The position numbers and the translations under genes were made by a program. From assembly GCA_964575255.1 (NCBI GenBank), contig CAZNPZ010000023.1, forward strand, positions 1-39,152: a stretch of DNA of 39,152 nucleotides. Direction: 5' to 3'. Positions 1 through 7,168 of the stretch are shown here, piece after piece (within the stretch, counting starts at the first letter, position 1; every line of letters begins with the position of its first letter). A model generated the notes under the pieces. It had not been told where the DNA came from. It saw only the letters and a program-made list of their open reading frames with translations, and ran no database searches. Source of the stretch: JAEZHK01 sp964575255. GTDB taxonomy: Bacteria > Bacillota > Clostridia > Christensenellales > Aristaeellaceae.

Positions 1-907
1 AGCGCATGCGCTCGATCTGGCGCTCGTTGAGCGTCCGGGCGGCGTTGAAGCCGTTTTGTTTGAGCCGCTGGTTGCGCGCGGCAACCTCCAATACGATCGC
101 GAGGTTCCGGCCAGGCCGGATCGGGAGCACCAGCCTGGGGATCGGGACGCCCAGAATCTGCGTATAGCACTCCTCCAGCCCCAGCCGGTCGTACTCCTTG
201 TCCGCCTGCCACAACTCAAGATGGATGACCATGTCGATGGATTTCGAGCGGATGACCGAGCCGATGCCGTACATCGTCGCGATGTCGATGATGCCCACGC
301 CGCGAATCTCCATGAAGTAGCGGATCATCTCCGGCGCCTCGCCAACCAGACGGCTCGCGGAGATGCGGCGGATGTCTACCACATCGTCGGCCACCAGCCG
401 GTGCCCGCGCTTCACCAGTTCCAGCGCGGCCTCGCTCTTGCCCACGCCGCTCTCGCCCGTGATCAATAATCCGCTTCCGAACACGTCCACCAGCACGCCG
501 TGCTGGGTGATGCGCGGGGCAAGGTAGTTGTTCAGAAAGTTGATGATCTTCAAAACCAGCTGCGTCGTGTCCTCGTGGGTGGAGAACAGCGGCACGTCGT
601 GCGCCTTGGCGGCGTCGGCCAGCCCATCCACCAGCGGCATGTTGTGGCACACGATCACGCAGGGGATCGGGTAGCTGAAGAACTTATGAAACCGTTCGCC
701 GCGCGTTTCCTCGTCCAGCGAGAACAGGTAGCTCATCTCCACCTTGCCCAGAATCTGCGGGCGCTCGTGCGCGAAGTGCGCCCAGTAGCCGGTCAGCTGA
801 ATGCCGGGCCGGTTGATGTCGCTGCTCTCGATGGCGAGTTCCTTGGAACTCCCGGCCACGATGGTTTCAAGCCCCAGGTTTTCGACAAATTCCTTGACGG
901 GTACCAT
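1..907 (-). CDS. hprK: HPr kinase/phosphorylase (C-terminus cut by window edge)
   Basis: Bifunctional enzyme that phosphorylates and dephosphorylates HPr on its regulatory serine, the switch for carbon catabolite control in Firmicutes. I translated it by hand from the ATG at 905-907. The visible 302 residues contain the HG pair (His137), a Walker A loop GESGVGKS (151-158), the acidic DD pair after it (174-175) and the family signature EIRGVGIIDI (about 200-209). The family is usually about 310 residues, so only the extreme C-terminus should be missing. A consensus Shine-Dalgarno (CCTCCT on the plus strand, 914-919) lies inside the end of the HAD gene, whose stop is 3 nt before this start, so the two are one operon and probably translationally coupled. 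HprK fits the carbohydrate genes elsewhere in the window. Confidence 0.95.
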   Translation of the reverse strand, partial: MVPVKEFVENLGLETIVAGSSKELAIESSDINRPGIQLTGYWAHFAHERPQILGKVEMSYLFSLDEETRGERFHKFFSYPIPCVIVCHNMPLVDGLADAAKAHDVPLFSTHEDTTQLVLKIINFLNNYLAPRITQHGVLVDVFGSGLLITGESGVGKSEAALELVKRGHRLVADDVVDIRRISASRLVGEAPEMIRYFMEIRGVGIIDIATMYGIGSVIRSKSIDMVIHLELWQADKEYDRLGLEECYTQILGVPIPRLVLPIRPGRNLAIVLEVAARNQRLKQNGFNAARTLNERQIERMR

Positions 908-910
908 CGG

Positions 911-1738
911 TTACCTCCTGTCGGGCGGCGAGATGCGCCCCTCGTCCAAAAGCTGTTCGATCACCTGCGCGACGCCATCCTCGTCGCTCGCGGGCGCGGC
1001 GAGCGCCTGAGAACGCACCGCCTCCGGCGCGTTCGCGACCGCGTAGCCGTGCCCGGCCCAACGGATCATCGTGACGTCGTTCTGATTGTCGCCAAACGCC
1101 GCAACCGCATCGCGCGGGATGCGCAGGTACCCGGCCAATTGCTCAAGCGCCGCGCCCTTGTGGACGCCCGCCGACGTGCATTCGATGTAGTTGGGGCGGG
1201 AGATCATCATCTCCATGCGCCCAGTAAATCTTGGTGACAGCTCCTTCACCAGCCGCGCGGCCTCGCTTGGCTCCGCGATCATCAGGAGCTTCGCAAGCGG
1301 TCGGTCGATCCATTCCGACATTTTTACGCCCGTCGGCTTTCCGAAGATGCCGCCGATGCCGCGCGCGTACAGGTCGCTCGACGCATTTTCCCGCGGGAAA
1401 TAGTATTCCTCCGCGGTGAACGCCTGAATGTGCACGCCGCGTTCCTCCGCGGCGAGCGCCACGGCGCGGGCGTCGTCCACCGAGACCTCGCGGGCGGCGA
1501 GCACGGATTTCTTCCTGTAGTCGTACACGAGCGCGCCGTTGAACGCGATCAGCGGCGCGTTGACGCCGATTTGATCCGCGTAGCGCGCCATCGCCTTGAC
1601 CATGCGCCCGGAGGAGAGCGCGATCAGCGCCCCGGCCTCCATCGCGCGCTTCAGCGCCTTTTGGGTTCGCGCGGTCAGCTCCGCGCTTTTGTTGAGCAGT
1701 GTCTCGTCAAGATCCGACGCGATCAGATGTATCGGCAT
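911..1738 (-). CDS. Cof-type HAD-superfamily phosphatase
   Basis: Predicted cytoplasmic HAD hydrolase of the Cof/YkrA class, usually sugar-phosphate or nucleotide phosphatases; the substrate cannot be read from sequence. About 275 residues, normal for the family. Motif I is SDLDETLL at the N-terminus (Asp nucleophile and Asp acid/base), and motif IV is GDNQNDVTM near the C-terminus, with a large cap domain between. I chose the start at 1738 because a GGGGGA Shine-Dalgarno precedes it at good spacing; an in-frame ATG five codons upstream (1753) has none. It is the first gene of an operon with hprK and has its own sigma-A-like promoter. Linkage to hprK suggests a role in sugar-phosphate turnover, but that is inference. 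Confidence 0.9.
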   Translation of the reverse strand: MPIHLIASDLDETLLNKSAELTARTQKALKRAMEAGALIALSSGRMVKAMARYADQIGVNAPLIAFNGALVYDYRKKSVLAAREVSVDDARAVALAAEERGVHIQAFTAEEYYFPRENASSDLYARGIGGIFGKPTGVKMSEWIDRPLAKLLMIAEPSEAARLVKELSPRFTGRMEMMISRPNYIECTSAGVHKGAALEQLAGYLRIPRDAVAAFGDNQNDVTMIRWAGHGYAVANAPEAVRSQALAAPASDEDGVAQVIEQLLDEGRISPPDRR

Positions 1739-1766
1739 TTCGTCCCCCGGCATGTGGTTTCAGTTC

Positions 1767-1796
1767 ATTATACAACCAAAAGTGCGGGTTACGCAA
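1767..1796 (-). promoter_or_regulatory. Sigma-A-like promoter of the HAD-hprK operon
   Basis: On the minus strand a TATAAT -10 box (1767-1772) follows a partial -35 TTGCGT (1791-1796) with an 18-nt spacer. It lies about 30 bp upstream of the chosen HAD start. Confidence 0.6.
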
Positions 1797-1882
1797 ATAT
1801 TTTCAAAAACTCGCTTTTAGAATCAGCGCGATAAGCCTAAAATAGGCGAAGTGGCATTTGCGTACAAGACCTTTAGGAGAGC

Positions 1883-2086
1883 GTCGAGAGGGCCGAAGCC
1901 CTCTCGACTTTCAATCAAATCCAGCGTCATGCGCGGCGGATTTGGCTTTCCCCCAAAGGCCGAGCTTGCCCGGCCGACGGGGAAAGCATTCCCGAACCAG
2001 TTTCCGCCCGCAAATTCCCGATGGGATTTGAGGAAACCGGTCGCGTTCCAAATGCAAAGGAACGATGCGAAGCGGATTTCCTTTGC
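1883..2086 (-). repeat. Dispersed multi-hairpin element, family A, copy 1
   Basis: About 204 bp that matches, in inverted orientation, the sequence at 27428-27630. It is a chain of inverted repeats: 2054-2062 with 2078-2086 (GCAAAGGAA arms), 2011-2019 with 2023-2030, 1945-1953 with 1979-1987 (GCTTTCCCC arms), 1916-1922 with 1938-1944 (CAAATCC arms), and a perfect 11-bp stem with CGAA loop at 1883-1908. No transposase or terminal target duplication was seen. It fills most of the gap between the divergent HAD and MFS genes. A long minus-strand reading frame crosses it but has no ribosome-binding site and looks fortuitous. Function unknown; it could be a structured RNA gene or a REP-like palindromic repeat. 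Confidence 0.8.
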
Positions 2087-2109
2087 GCGTGTCGACACTG
2101 TCGACACGC
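2087..2109. promoter_or_regulatory. Perfect 23-bp palindrome upstream of the MFS gene
   Basis: Two perfect 11-bp arms (GCGTGTCGACA and its complement) surround one central base. The centre also contains TGTCGACA twice. It abuts the family A repeat and lies about 60 bp before the MFS start, a plausible place for a dimeric repressor operator. Family A copy 2 has no such palindrome beside it, so it is not part of that repeat. The regulator is unknown. Confidence 0.5.
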
Positions 2110-2167
2110 AGAGATCACGCAAGAGGCCCGCGTCGTTTTGCGCGCGGGCGGACGAGGGGGCAACCAG

Positions 2168-3337
2168 ATGGCGCGCGAGAACGCGTATCCGTGGCGGTTT
2201 GCGCTGTTTTTGTCGGCGTACTACACGGCCAACGCGGTCTATCAGGGGTTCGTAACCGTTTCCCTGTCCGACAAGGGGTTTGGAAGCTCGCAGATCGCCG
2301 TGGCGATGACCGTCGTATCGATCGTCAGCATCCTCGCGCAGACCGTGTGGGGCGAACTGGGCGACCGTTCCAAAAGCCGCACCCGCGTACTTCGGATCAT
2401 GTGCGCGCTGGCGGCGGGCTCGATCCTTCTGTTCCCGTTGAACGACCGGTTCTTCTACCTCTGCCTCATCCTGGGCCTGTTCGCCGCCAGCTACACCGCC
2501 ATCCAGCCGATGGGCGATTCGGTGATCCTGGAGGCGCTGCAGGCGAACAATCACCCGTTCGGCAAGATCCGCCTGATCGGCACCTATTCGTTCGCGGTGG
2601 CGTCGATCATCGCAGGAAAACTCATCAACGGGCATCTGGATCGCATGCCATGGATGACCGCGCTGGTGCTCGGGTTCGTGTTCCTGTCCACCTACAGGCT
2701 GCCGCCGCTCGCGGGGCACGCACGCGAGAAAAACGGCGCGTCGATCTTCGCGCTGCTGCGTTATAAGAAGCTAATGCTTCTGATCGCGCTGACGACGCTG
2801 CTTCAGATCACGCTGGGCTACTTCTACGTGTTCTACCCGGTGTACTTTACCGGCCTTCCGGGCGGCAACCCGGCGCTTCTGGGCTGGGCATACTTCCTGT
2901 CCGCCACCAGTGAGACGCTGTTCCTTTTGTTCAGCGACAGGCTCTATCAAAAGCTGGGCGCGGGAAAGCTGCTCCTCATCTCCGCGGCGTCGCTCACCGC
3001 GCGCTGGCTGATCCTGTGGTCGACGAGCAATGTATGGGTTGCGATGGCGTCGCAGCTTTTGCACGGCTGGGGGTTCATCGTGATGACGGTGACGATGGCG
3101 AAATACATCAGCTTCACCGTGCCGGAGGAACTGCGCGCGCGCGGGCAGATGCTGCTGGCGATCTCCGGATTCGGCGTGGCGCGGGTCGCGGGAAACCTGG
3201 GCGGCGGACTGATCGCGAACGCGATCGGTCTTCAGGCGACGTTCGGGCTGATGGCGGCGGTCGCGTTCCTGTCGCTCCTCGCGTTCGCGCCGGTCTATTT
3301 GCGCAAGGGGGAACTGACCGGGCACGCGCCGCAGTAA
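2168..3337 (+). CDS. Major facilitator superfamily transporter
   Basis: Predicted 12-helix inner-membrane secondary transporter of 389 residues, normal MFS length. The motif-A region between helices 2 and 3 reads GELGDRSKSRTRVLR, with the usual charged residues. The profile resembles the LacY/nucleoside-like MFS subgroup, but the substrate is unknown. I chose the ATG at 2168 because GAGGGGG lies 7 nt upstream and the first hydrophobic helix starts soon after; the longer frame to 2021 runs through repeat DNA. A hairpin at 2126-2149 (GCCCGCG arms) sits just before the ribosome-binding site and a perfect palindrome lies further upstream, so expression may be controlled in the leader. The gene stands alone and ends at a good terminator. 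Confidence 0.9.
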   Translation: MARENAYPWRFALFLSAYYTANAVYQGFVTVSLSDKGFGSSQIAVAMTVVSIVSILAQTVWGELGDRSKSRTRVLRIMCALAAGSILLFPLNDRFFYLCLILGLFAASYTAIQPMGDSVILEALQANNHPFGKIRLIGTYSFAVASIIAGKLINGHLDRMPWMTALVLGFVFLSTYRLPPLAGHAREKNGASIFALLRYKKLMLLIALTTLLQITLGYFYVFYPVYFTGLPGGNPALLGWAYFLSATSETLFLLFSDRLYQKLGAGKLLLISAASLTARWLILWSTSNVWVAMASQLLHGWGFIVMTVTMAKYISFTVPEELRARGQMLLAISGFGVARVAGNLGGGLIANAIGLQATFGLMAAVAFLSLLAFAPVYLRKGELTGHAPQ

Positions 3338-3365
3338 AACGCAAACGCCGCCCTGAGCGCGATTT

Positions 3366-3408
3366 ATGGAAGGATGGCCAATGCGACCATCCTTCCATTA
3401 TTCTGATT
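3366..3408 (+). terminator. Rho-independent terminator after the MFS gene
   Basis: A perfect 12-bp stem (3366-3377 with 3387-3398) with a 9-nt loop is followed on the plus strand by a T-rich tract. The right arm touches the stop codon of the convergent gtrA gene. Confidence 0.75.
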
Positions 3409-3823
3409 TTCTGAAAGCGAAAAAGCGTTGACCGAAATAGTTGAGGCCGGTGAAGAGCACCTGCCCAGTCAGAAGCGCGGCCTTGTCGATGGTTTCAGGC
3501 GACAGCGCCGCGCTCATCAGCTTCCCAAGCAGCCACGCGGTCGCGGGCTGCGCCAGCGAGTAGGCGATCAGGTAGCACACGGCAATCACGACCGCGAAGC
3601 GCAGCGCCGCCAGCCACACCTTTCCCTCATACTGGAAGGACAGGCGCTTGTTGAGCACGAAGCTTAAGATGCTGGTCAGCGTGAACGCCACCGCGCTGGA
3701 GCCCCAGTAGCCGAACCCCGCCAGCGTGTATAATAAATACATGATCCCCATCGACAGGAGCGTGTTGCCCGCGCCGATGAGAAGGAAGTAAAGAAGGCTC
3801 TTGTCCAGAAGTTTTTTCAGCAT
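3398..3823 (-). CDS. GtrA-family membrane protein
   Basis: Small integral membrane protein of 141 residues with four predicted helices. It has the GtrA-family pattern: an N-terminal KKLLDKSLLYFLLIGAGNT and a C-terminal FTGLNYFGQRFFAF. GtrA proteins are associated with flipping or translocating lipid-linked sugars for cell-surface glycosylation. A CGGAG Shine-Dalgarno lies 7 nt before the ATG. It follows dnaX by about 41 nt on the same strand and may be co-transcribed with it, although the functions are unrelated. The specific sugar carried is unknown; no glycosyltransferase partner is adjacent. Confidence 0.85.
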   Translation of the reverse strand: MLKKLLDKSLLYFLLIGAGNTLLSMGIMYLLYTLAGFGYWGSSAVAFTLTSILSFVLNKRLSFQYEGKVWLAALRFAVVIAVCYLIAYSLAQPATAWLLGKLMSAALSPETIDKAALLTGQVLFTGLNYFGQRFFAFRKSE

Positions 3824-3864
3824 ATCGCTCCGTCAGTCCATCGTGTATTTTCGGGGAAACCGTT

Positions 3865-5487
3865 TCATTCGTCCAGTACGCTGACCTTATCCCGGCCGAA
3901 CACGTCGTAGGCCTGCTCCAGCGTGCGCCGGTCCTGCGCGCGCGGGGCCTCTCCGCCCTGCACGAACCGGACAGCCATCGGCCGCGCGTACGCTGCGGAA
4001 AGCGCCTGGTCGATCAGCGCCTTTTTGTCATCCTTCTCCAGAATCTGCCGGTAGAACGCGCGCGCGCGCGGGAGTTCCAGAAGCGCGTTGTCCCCGTCCA
4101 GCCCGCGGAAAGCCGCGTCCTTGAGCATGCCGAAAATCTGCGGCTGCTCCTTTGAAATCGCCTCCAGCGCGGCCTTGTACATGGCCGCGCCTTCGGGCTC
4201 CGCCGCCTTGGGCGCGCGCGCTTCCTTTGGCGGCGCGGCTTCCTTCGGAGGATTGTCCGCCTTCGCGGCGGGCGGCGCGTTTTCCGTCCTCACAGGCGGC
4301 GCGGCGCTGCCCGCGTTCGGCTCAAACGGGATGGATGAAAGGTTCTGAAGCTTCGCCTCCAGCCTTGAAAGCCGCTCGGACAGCGTCTCGATGCTCAGTT
4401 CCTTCTCGGGCCTAACGCAGCGCGCGGCGCACAGTTCCAACGCGCTTCTGGGCTGCGCCATCCACTTCATATCGCCCTCGGCGCGCATGAAAAGATCCAT
4501 CCACCGCAAAAGCCCCTCGGAAGGCGCGTTCGCGGCCTGCCGTGTGAGCCGCTCCGCCTCCTCGCGGGTGGTCTCCAAAAGATCCTCAAGACCCTCCTTC
4601 ACCGCCTGCGCGAGAAGGAGCGCCCTCAGATGCCCGGTCACCTCCCGCGCGAACACCTGCGGGTCGCGCCCGGCGTCCATCGCCTGCGCGATCAGGGTCA
4701 GCGCGCGCCCAAGGTCGGACGCGATCACAGCGTCCGCGAACTCGTACATCGACTCGACGCCGGACGCGCCCAGCGCCTCCCGAACCCTGGCGGCGGTCAG
4801 CGTCTCGTCCGCCATGATGGTGTCCAGAAGCGACAGCGCGTCGCGCATGCCGCCCTCCGCGTACCGTGCGATCAGCTGGATCGCTTCCTCCTCCGCCGAC
4901 GCGCCGGAGGCTTTGAGCACCACCTTCAGCCGCTCTTCAATGAGCCTGGCCGGGATGCGCCTGAAGTCGAACCGCTGGCAGCGGGACAGGATGGTCGCGG
5001 GCAGCTTCTGCGGCTCGGTGGTGGCGAGGATGAACACCGCGTGGGCGGGCGGCTCTTCCAGCGTCTTTAAAAGCGCGTTGAACGCGCCGGTCGACAGCAT
5101 GTGCACCTCATCGACGATGTACACCTTGTAGCGCCCGACCGACGGCGGGTACTGGATCTTCTCGCGGAGGTCACGGATCTCGTCGACGCCGTTGTTTGAG
5201 GCGGCGTCGATTTCGACCACATCCATCGACTGCTCGTCCTTGATCGACTGGCAGGCCTCGCACGTCCCGCAGGGGTCTGCGCCCGGCAGCGGGTGCGCGC
5301 AGTTGATCGCGCGTGCGAGAATCTTGGCGGTGGTGGTCTTGCCGGTGCCGCGGCTGCCCGTGAACAGGTAGGCGTGGGCGATCCGGCCCGACTCCACCTG
5401 CCTGACAAGCGTCGTGACGATGGCTTCCTGCCCCACCACATCCTCGAACTTCTCCGGCCGCCACGTTCTGTACAGCGCCTGATACAT
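3865..5487 (-). CDS. dnaX: DNA polymerase III subunit gamma/tau
   Basis: Clamp-loader ATPase subunit of DNA polymerase III, 540 residues. It starts with the canonical MYQALYRTWRP and contains Walker A GSRGTGKT (44-51), a zinc site with Cys63, Cys73, Cys76 and Cys79, Walker B DEVH (126-129) and the sensor motif SRC (168-170). An Ala/Pro/Glu-rich linker around residues 380-430 separates the ATPase part from the C-terminal tau region. I chose the ATG at 5487 because AGGAGG lies 10 nt upstream; the in-frame ATG at 5496 is only 1 nt from that Shine-Dalgarno. Unlike the common Firmicutes order, no ebfC or recR follows; gtrA does. I saw no clear slippery site for a separate gamma form. Confidence 0.97.
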   Translation of the reverse strand: MYQALYRTWRPEKFEDVVGQEAIVTTLVRQVESGRIAHAYLFTGSRGTGKTTTAKILARAINCAHPLPGADPCGTCEACQSIKDEQSMDVVEIDAASNNGVDEIRDLREKIQYPPSVGRYKVYIVDEVHMLSTGAFNALLKTLEEPPAHAVFILATTEPQKLPATILSRCQRFDFRRIPARLIEERLKVVLKASGASAEEEAIQLIARYAEGGMRDALSLLDTIMADETLTAARVREALGASGVESMYEFADAVIASDLGRALTLIAQAMDAGRDPQVFAREVTGHLRALLLAQAVKEGLEDLLETTREEAERLTRQAANAPSEGLLRWMDLFMRAEGDMKWMAQPRSALELCAARCVRPEKELSIETLSERLSRLEAKLQNLSSIPFEPNAGSAAPPVRTENAPPAAKADNPPKEAAPPKEARAPKAAEPEGAAMYKAALEAISKEQPQIFGMLKDAAFRGLDGDNALLELPRARAFYRQILEKDDKKALIDQALSAAYARPMAVRFVQGGEAPRAQDRRTLEQAYDVFGRDKVSVLDE

Positions 5488-5520
5488 GCCCGGCATCCCT
5501 CCTGGCGATTGTCTTCCTCT

Positions 5521-5549
5521 ATCATAATCCAAACGGCGCGAATTCGCAA
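5521..5549 (-). promoter_or_regulatory. Sigma-A-like promoter of dnaX
   Basis: Minus-strand TTGCGA (5544-5549), a 17-nt spacer and TATGAT (5521-5526), about 35 bp upstream of the dnaX start. Confidence 0.65.
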
Positions 5550-5598
5550 ATAACATGTGCTCATTTAACATCATCTTCGAGGCAGTTTGCGCCCGGCG

Positions 5599-5607
5599 TG
5601 CTATAAT
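5599..5607 (+). promoter_or_regulatory. Extended -10 promoter of murG
   Basis: TGCTATAAT is a perfect extended -10 element; no good -35 box is visible. Transcription would begin about 5613, which makes the ATG at 5614 an unlikely start and supports the downstream TTG at 5644. Confidence 0.65.
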
Positions 5608-5643
5608 TGAACCATGCGTGAGATTCGGAAGGGTGGTTCGGCA

Positions 5644-6708
5644 TTGAAGCGAATCGTTTTGACCGGCGGGGGTACGGCGGGCCACGTGACGCCCAACCTG
5701 GCGCTGATCCCTTCCCTGCTGGCCGAGGGCTGGGACGTCCACTACGTTGGCACCGCCGACGGCATTGAGCGAAGGCTTGTGGAACCTCTGAGAGGCGTGA
5801 CCTACCACGCGGTGTTGACCGGCAAACTCCGCCGCTATTTTGACGTGAAAAACTTCATCGACCCGTTCAAGGTGGTGGCTGGCGCGGGCCAGTCGGTGGC
5901 GCTGATGCTGAAGCTGAAGCCCGACCTGGTGTTCGCGAAGGGCGGCTTCGTGTCCGTGCCGGTGGTCTACGGCGCGGCGATGCTGCGCATCCCGGTGTTG
6001 CTTCATGAGAGCGACATGACGCCAGGCCTCGCCAACAAACTGGCGATGCCGTTCGCAAAAAAGCTGCTATGCACCTTCCCGGAGGCCGCGAAGCTCGCAG
6101 GCGAGAAGGGACTGTACGCGGGTACGCCGCTAAGACCCGAACTGTTCAAGGGTTCCCGCGAAAAGGGCTTGAAGCTGTTCGGATTCCGGGACGACCGGCC
6201 GGTTCTGATGGTCGTGGGCGGCTCCAGCGGCGCGCAGTCGATCAACCGCGCGCTCCGGCAGGCGCTGCCGGGTCTCACCGCAGGCTTTCAGGTGCTGCAC
6301 CTGTGCGGCGAGGGCAATCTGGACACCAATCTGGAGGGCACCGCCGACTACTGCCAGCGCGAATACCTGACAAACGACATGCCGCACGCCTACGCGGCGG
6401 CGGACGTACTGATCTCTCGCGCGGGCTCAAACACTTTGTCAGAGATTCTGGCGCTTCGGAAACCCGCGCTGCTCATCCCCTACCCCAAGACCGCCAGCCG
6501 CGGCGACCAGATTCTGAACGCCAGGTCCTTTGAGGCGCGCGGCCTCGCGCGGGTGCTCTATCAGGAGGACATGACGCCGGACACATTGCGAGCGCGGGTG
6601 GTTGAGGTCTACAAAAACAGGGGAAGCCTGATCGACGCGATGGAAAAGGAACCCTCCGCCAACGGACTGAAGAACGTTTTGAAACACATCCGCGAGTACG
6701 CGACCTGA
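5644..6708 (+). CDS. murG: UDP-GlcNAc:undecaprenyl-PP-MurNAc-pentapeptide transferase
   Basis: Glycosyltransferase that adds GlcNAc to lipid I to make lipid II on the inner face of the membrane. About 354 residues from a TTG start, normal for MurG. It opens with KRIVLTGGGTAGHVTPNLAL, the N-terminal G-loop carrying the catalytic-type His; the second G-loop is GGSSGAQSIN, and the UDP-GlcNAc site includes SRAGSNTLSE and a DQ pair. MurG proteins normally start immediately before the KRIVLTGGG stretch. GGAAGGG and GGTGG lie 7-10 nt before the TTG, whereas the in-frame ATG at 5614 has no ribosome-binding site and sits at the predicted transcription start. It stands outside any mur/fts cluster here, so it may be a stand-alone or second copy. 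Confidence 0.92.
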   Translation: MKRIVLTGGGTAGHVTPNLALIPSLLAEGWDVHYVGTADGIERRLVEPLRGVTYHAVLTGKLRRYFDVKNFIDPFKVVAGAGQSVALMLKLKPDLVFAKGGFVSVPVVYGAAMLRIPVLLHESDMTPGLANKLAMPFAKKLLCTFPEAAKLAGEKGLYAGTPLRPELFKGSREKGLKLFGFRDDRPVLMVVGGSSGAQSINRALRQALPGLTAGFQVLHLCGEGNLDTNLEGTADYCQREYLTNDMPHAYAAADVLISRAGSNTLSEILALRKPALLIPYPKTASRGDQILNARSFEARGLARVLYQEDMTPDTLRARVVEVYKNRGSLIDAMEKEPSANGLKNVLKHIREYAT

Positions 6709-6747
6709 TACGCATAGGAAACGGGCAGACCGCCCAGGGGCACGCAC

Positions 6748-7099
6748 ATGTTTGACGAAAAAGCCGTCAATCGGAACGCGAACCTGATGATTCTGGAGGG
6801 CACGCTCTTTTGGGCCGCGCTCTCTTTTTTACAGGGCGACACGGTCGTCACCAACTTCATCCGGCTGACCACGGGTTCGGCGGCGCTGGCGGGCTTCGCG
6901 GCGACGGTCAAGTCGCTGATGTGGCTGATCGGTCAGTTCGCGATCGGGCTCTTCATCCGGTGAGCCGCCGCGCGAGCTATCCGGTCATGATGCGCCTGGC
7001 GCTGGGGACCGTATGCGCGCTGACCAACATCCTCTGCTCGCGGCGGGGATCTTTGCGTGGATTCTGGTAGGTAAACGAATCCCTGTCACGGCGAAATGA
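6748..7099 (+). pseudogene. Decayed MFS transporter remnant
   Basis: An ATG with CAGGGG 8 nt upstream opens a 71-residue frame (MFDEKAVNRNANLMILEG...) that looks like the first two helices of an MFS permease and then stops at 6961. Past the stop, other frames still encode membrane-like sequence: SYPVMMRLALGTVCALTNIL in one, and LAAGIFAWILVGKRIPVTAK ending at a TGA (7097-7099) in another, which looks like the last helix and tail of a permease. The simplest reading is that a roughly 400-residue transporter lost its middle by deletion and gained frameshifts. It lies 39 nt after murG and is closed by a terminator. A tiny functional membrane protein is possible but less likely. Confidence 0.65.
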
Positions 7100-7126
7100 A
7101 CGTCGAACACGCCTTGCGCCCCCGCG

Positions 7127-7154
7127 TCCCGCATATATAGTGCGGGATTTTTTT
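7127..7154 (+). terminator. Rho-independent terminator after the MFS remnant
   Basis: TCCCGCA (7127-7133) pairs with TGCGGGA (7141-7147) around a 7-nt loop and is followed by seven T (7148-7154). It ends 14 nt before the parB start, so parB transcription must either begin inside or next to it or read through it. Confidence 0.85.
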
Positions 7155-7168
7155 ATGGAGGCGCGTTC

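Noticed and set aside
1883..1908. Hairpin as a simple Rho-independent terminator
   Set aside because: The stem is perfect, but it is followed by only three T, and it lies at the border of repeat A between divergent genes where no terminator is needed.
1823..2719. 298-codon minus-strand frame through family A copy 1
   Set aside because: It runs opposite the MFS gene and then through the repeat; the start has no ribosome-binding site. The equivalent translation in copy 2 is in a different frame context and broken.
3338..3397. ebfC or recR downstream of dnaX
   Set aside because: The usual partner genes were looked for on the same strand; only gtrA follows dnaX, then the convergent MFS gene.
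5614..5643. ATG at 5614 as the murG start
   Set aside because: It lies at the predicted transcription start of the extended -10 promoter, lacks a Shine-Dalgarno, and adds residues not typical of MurG.
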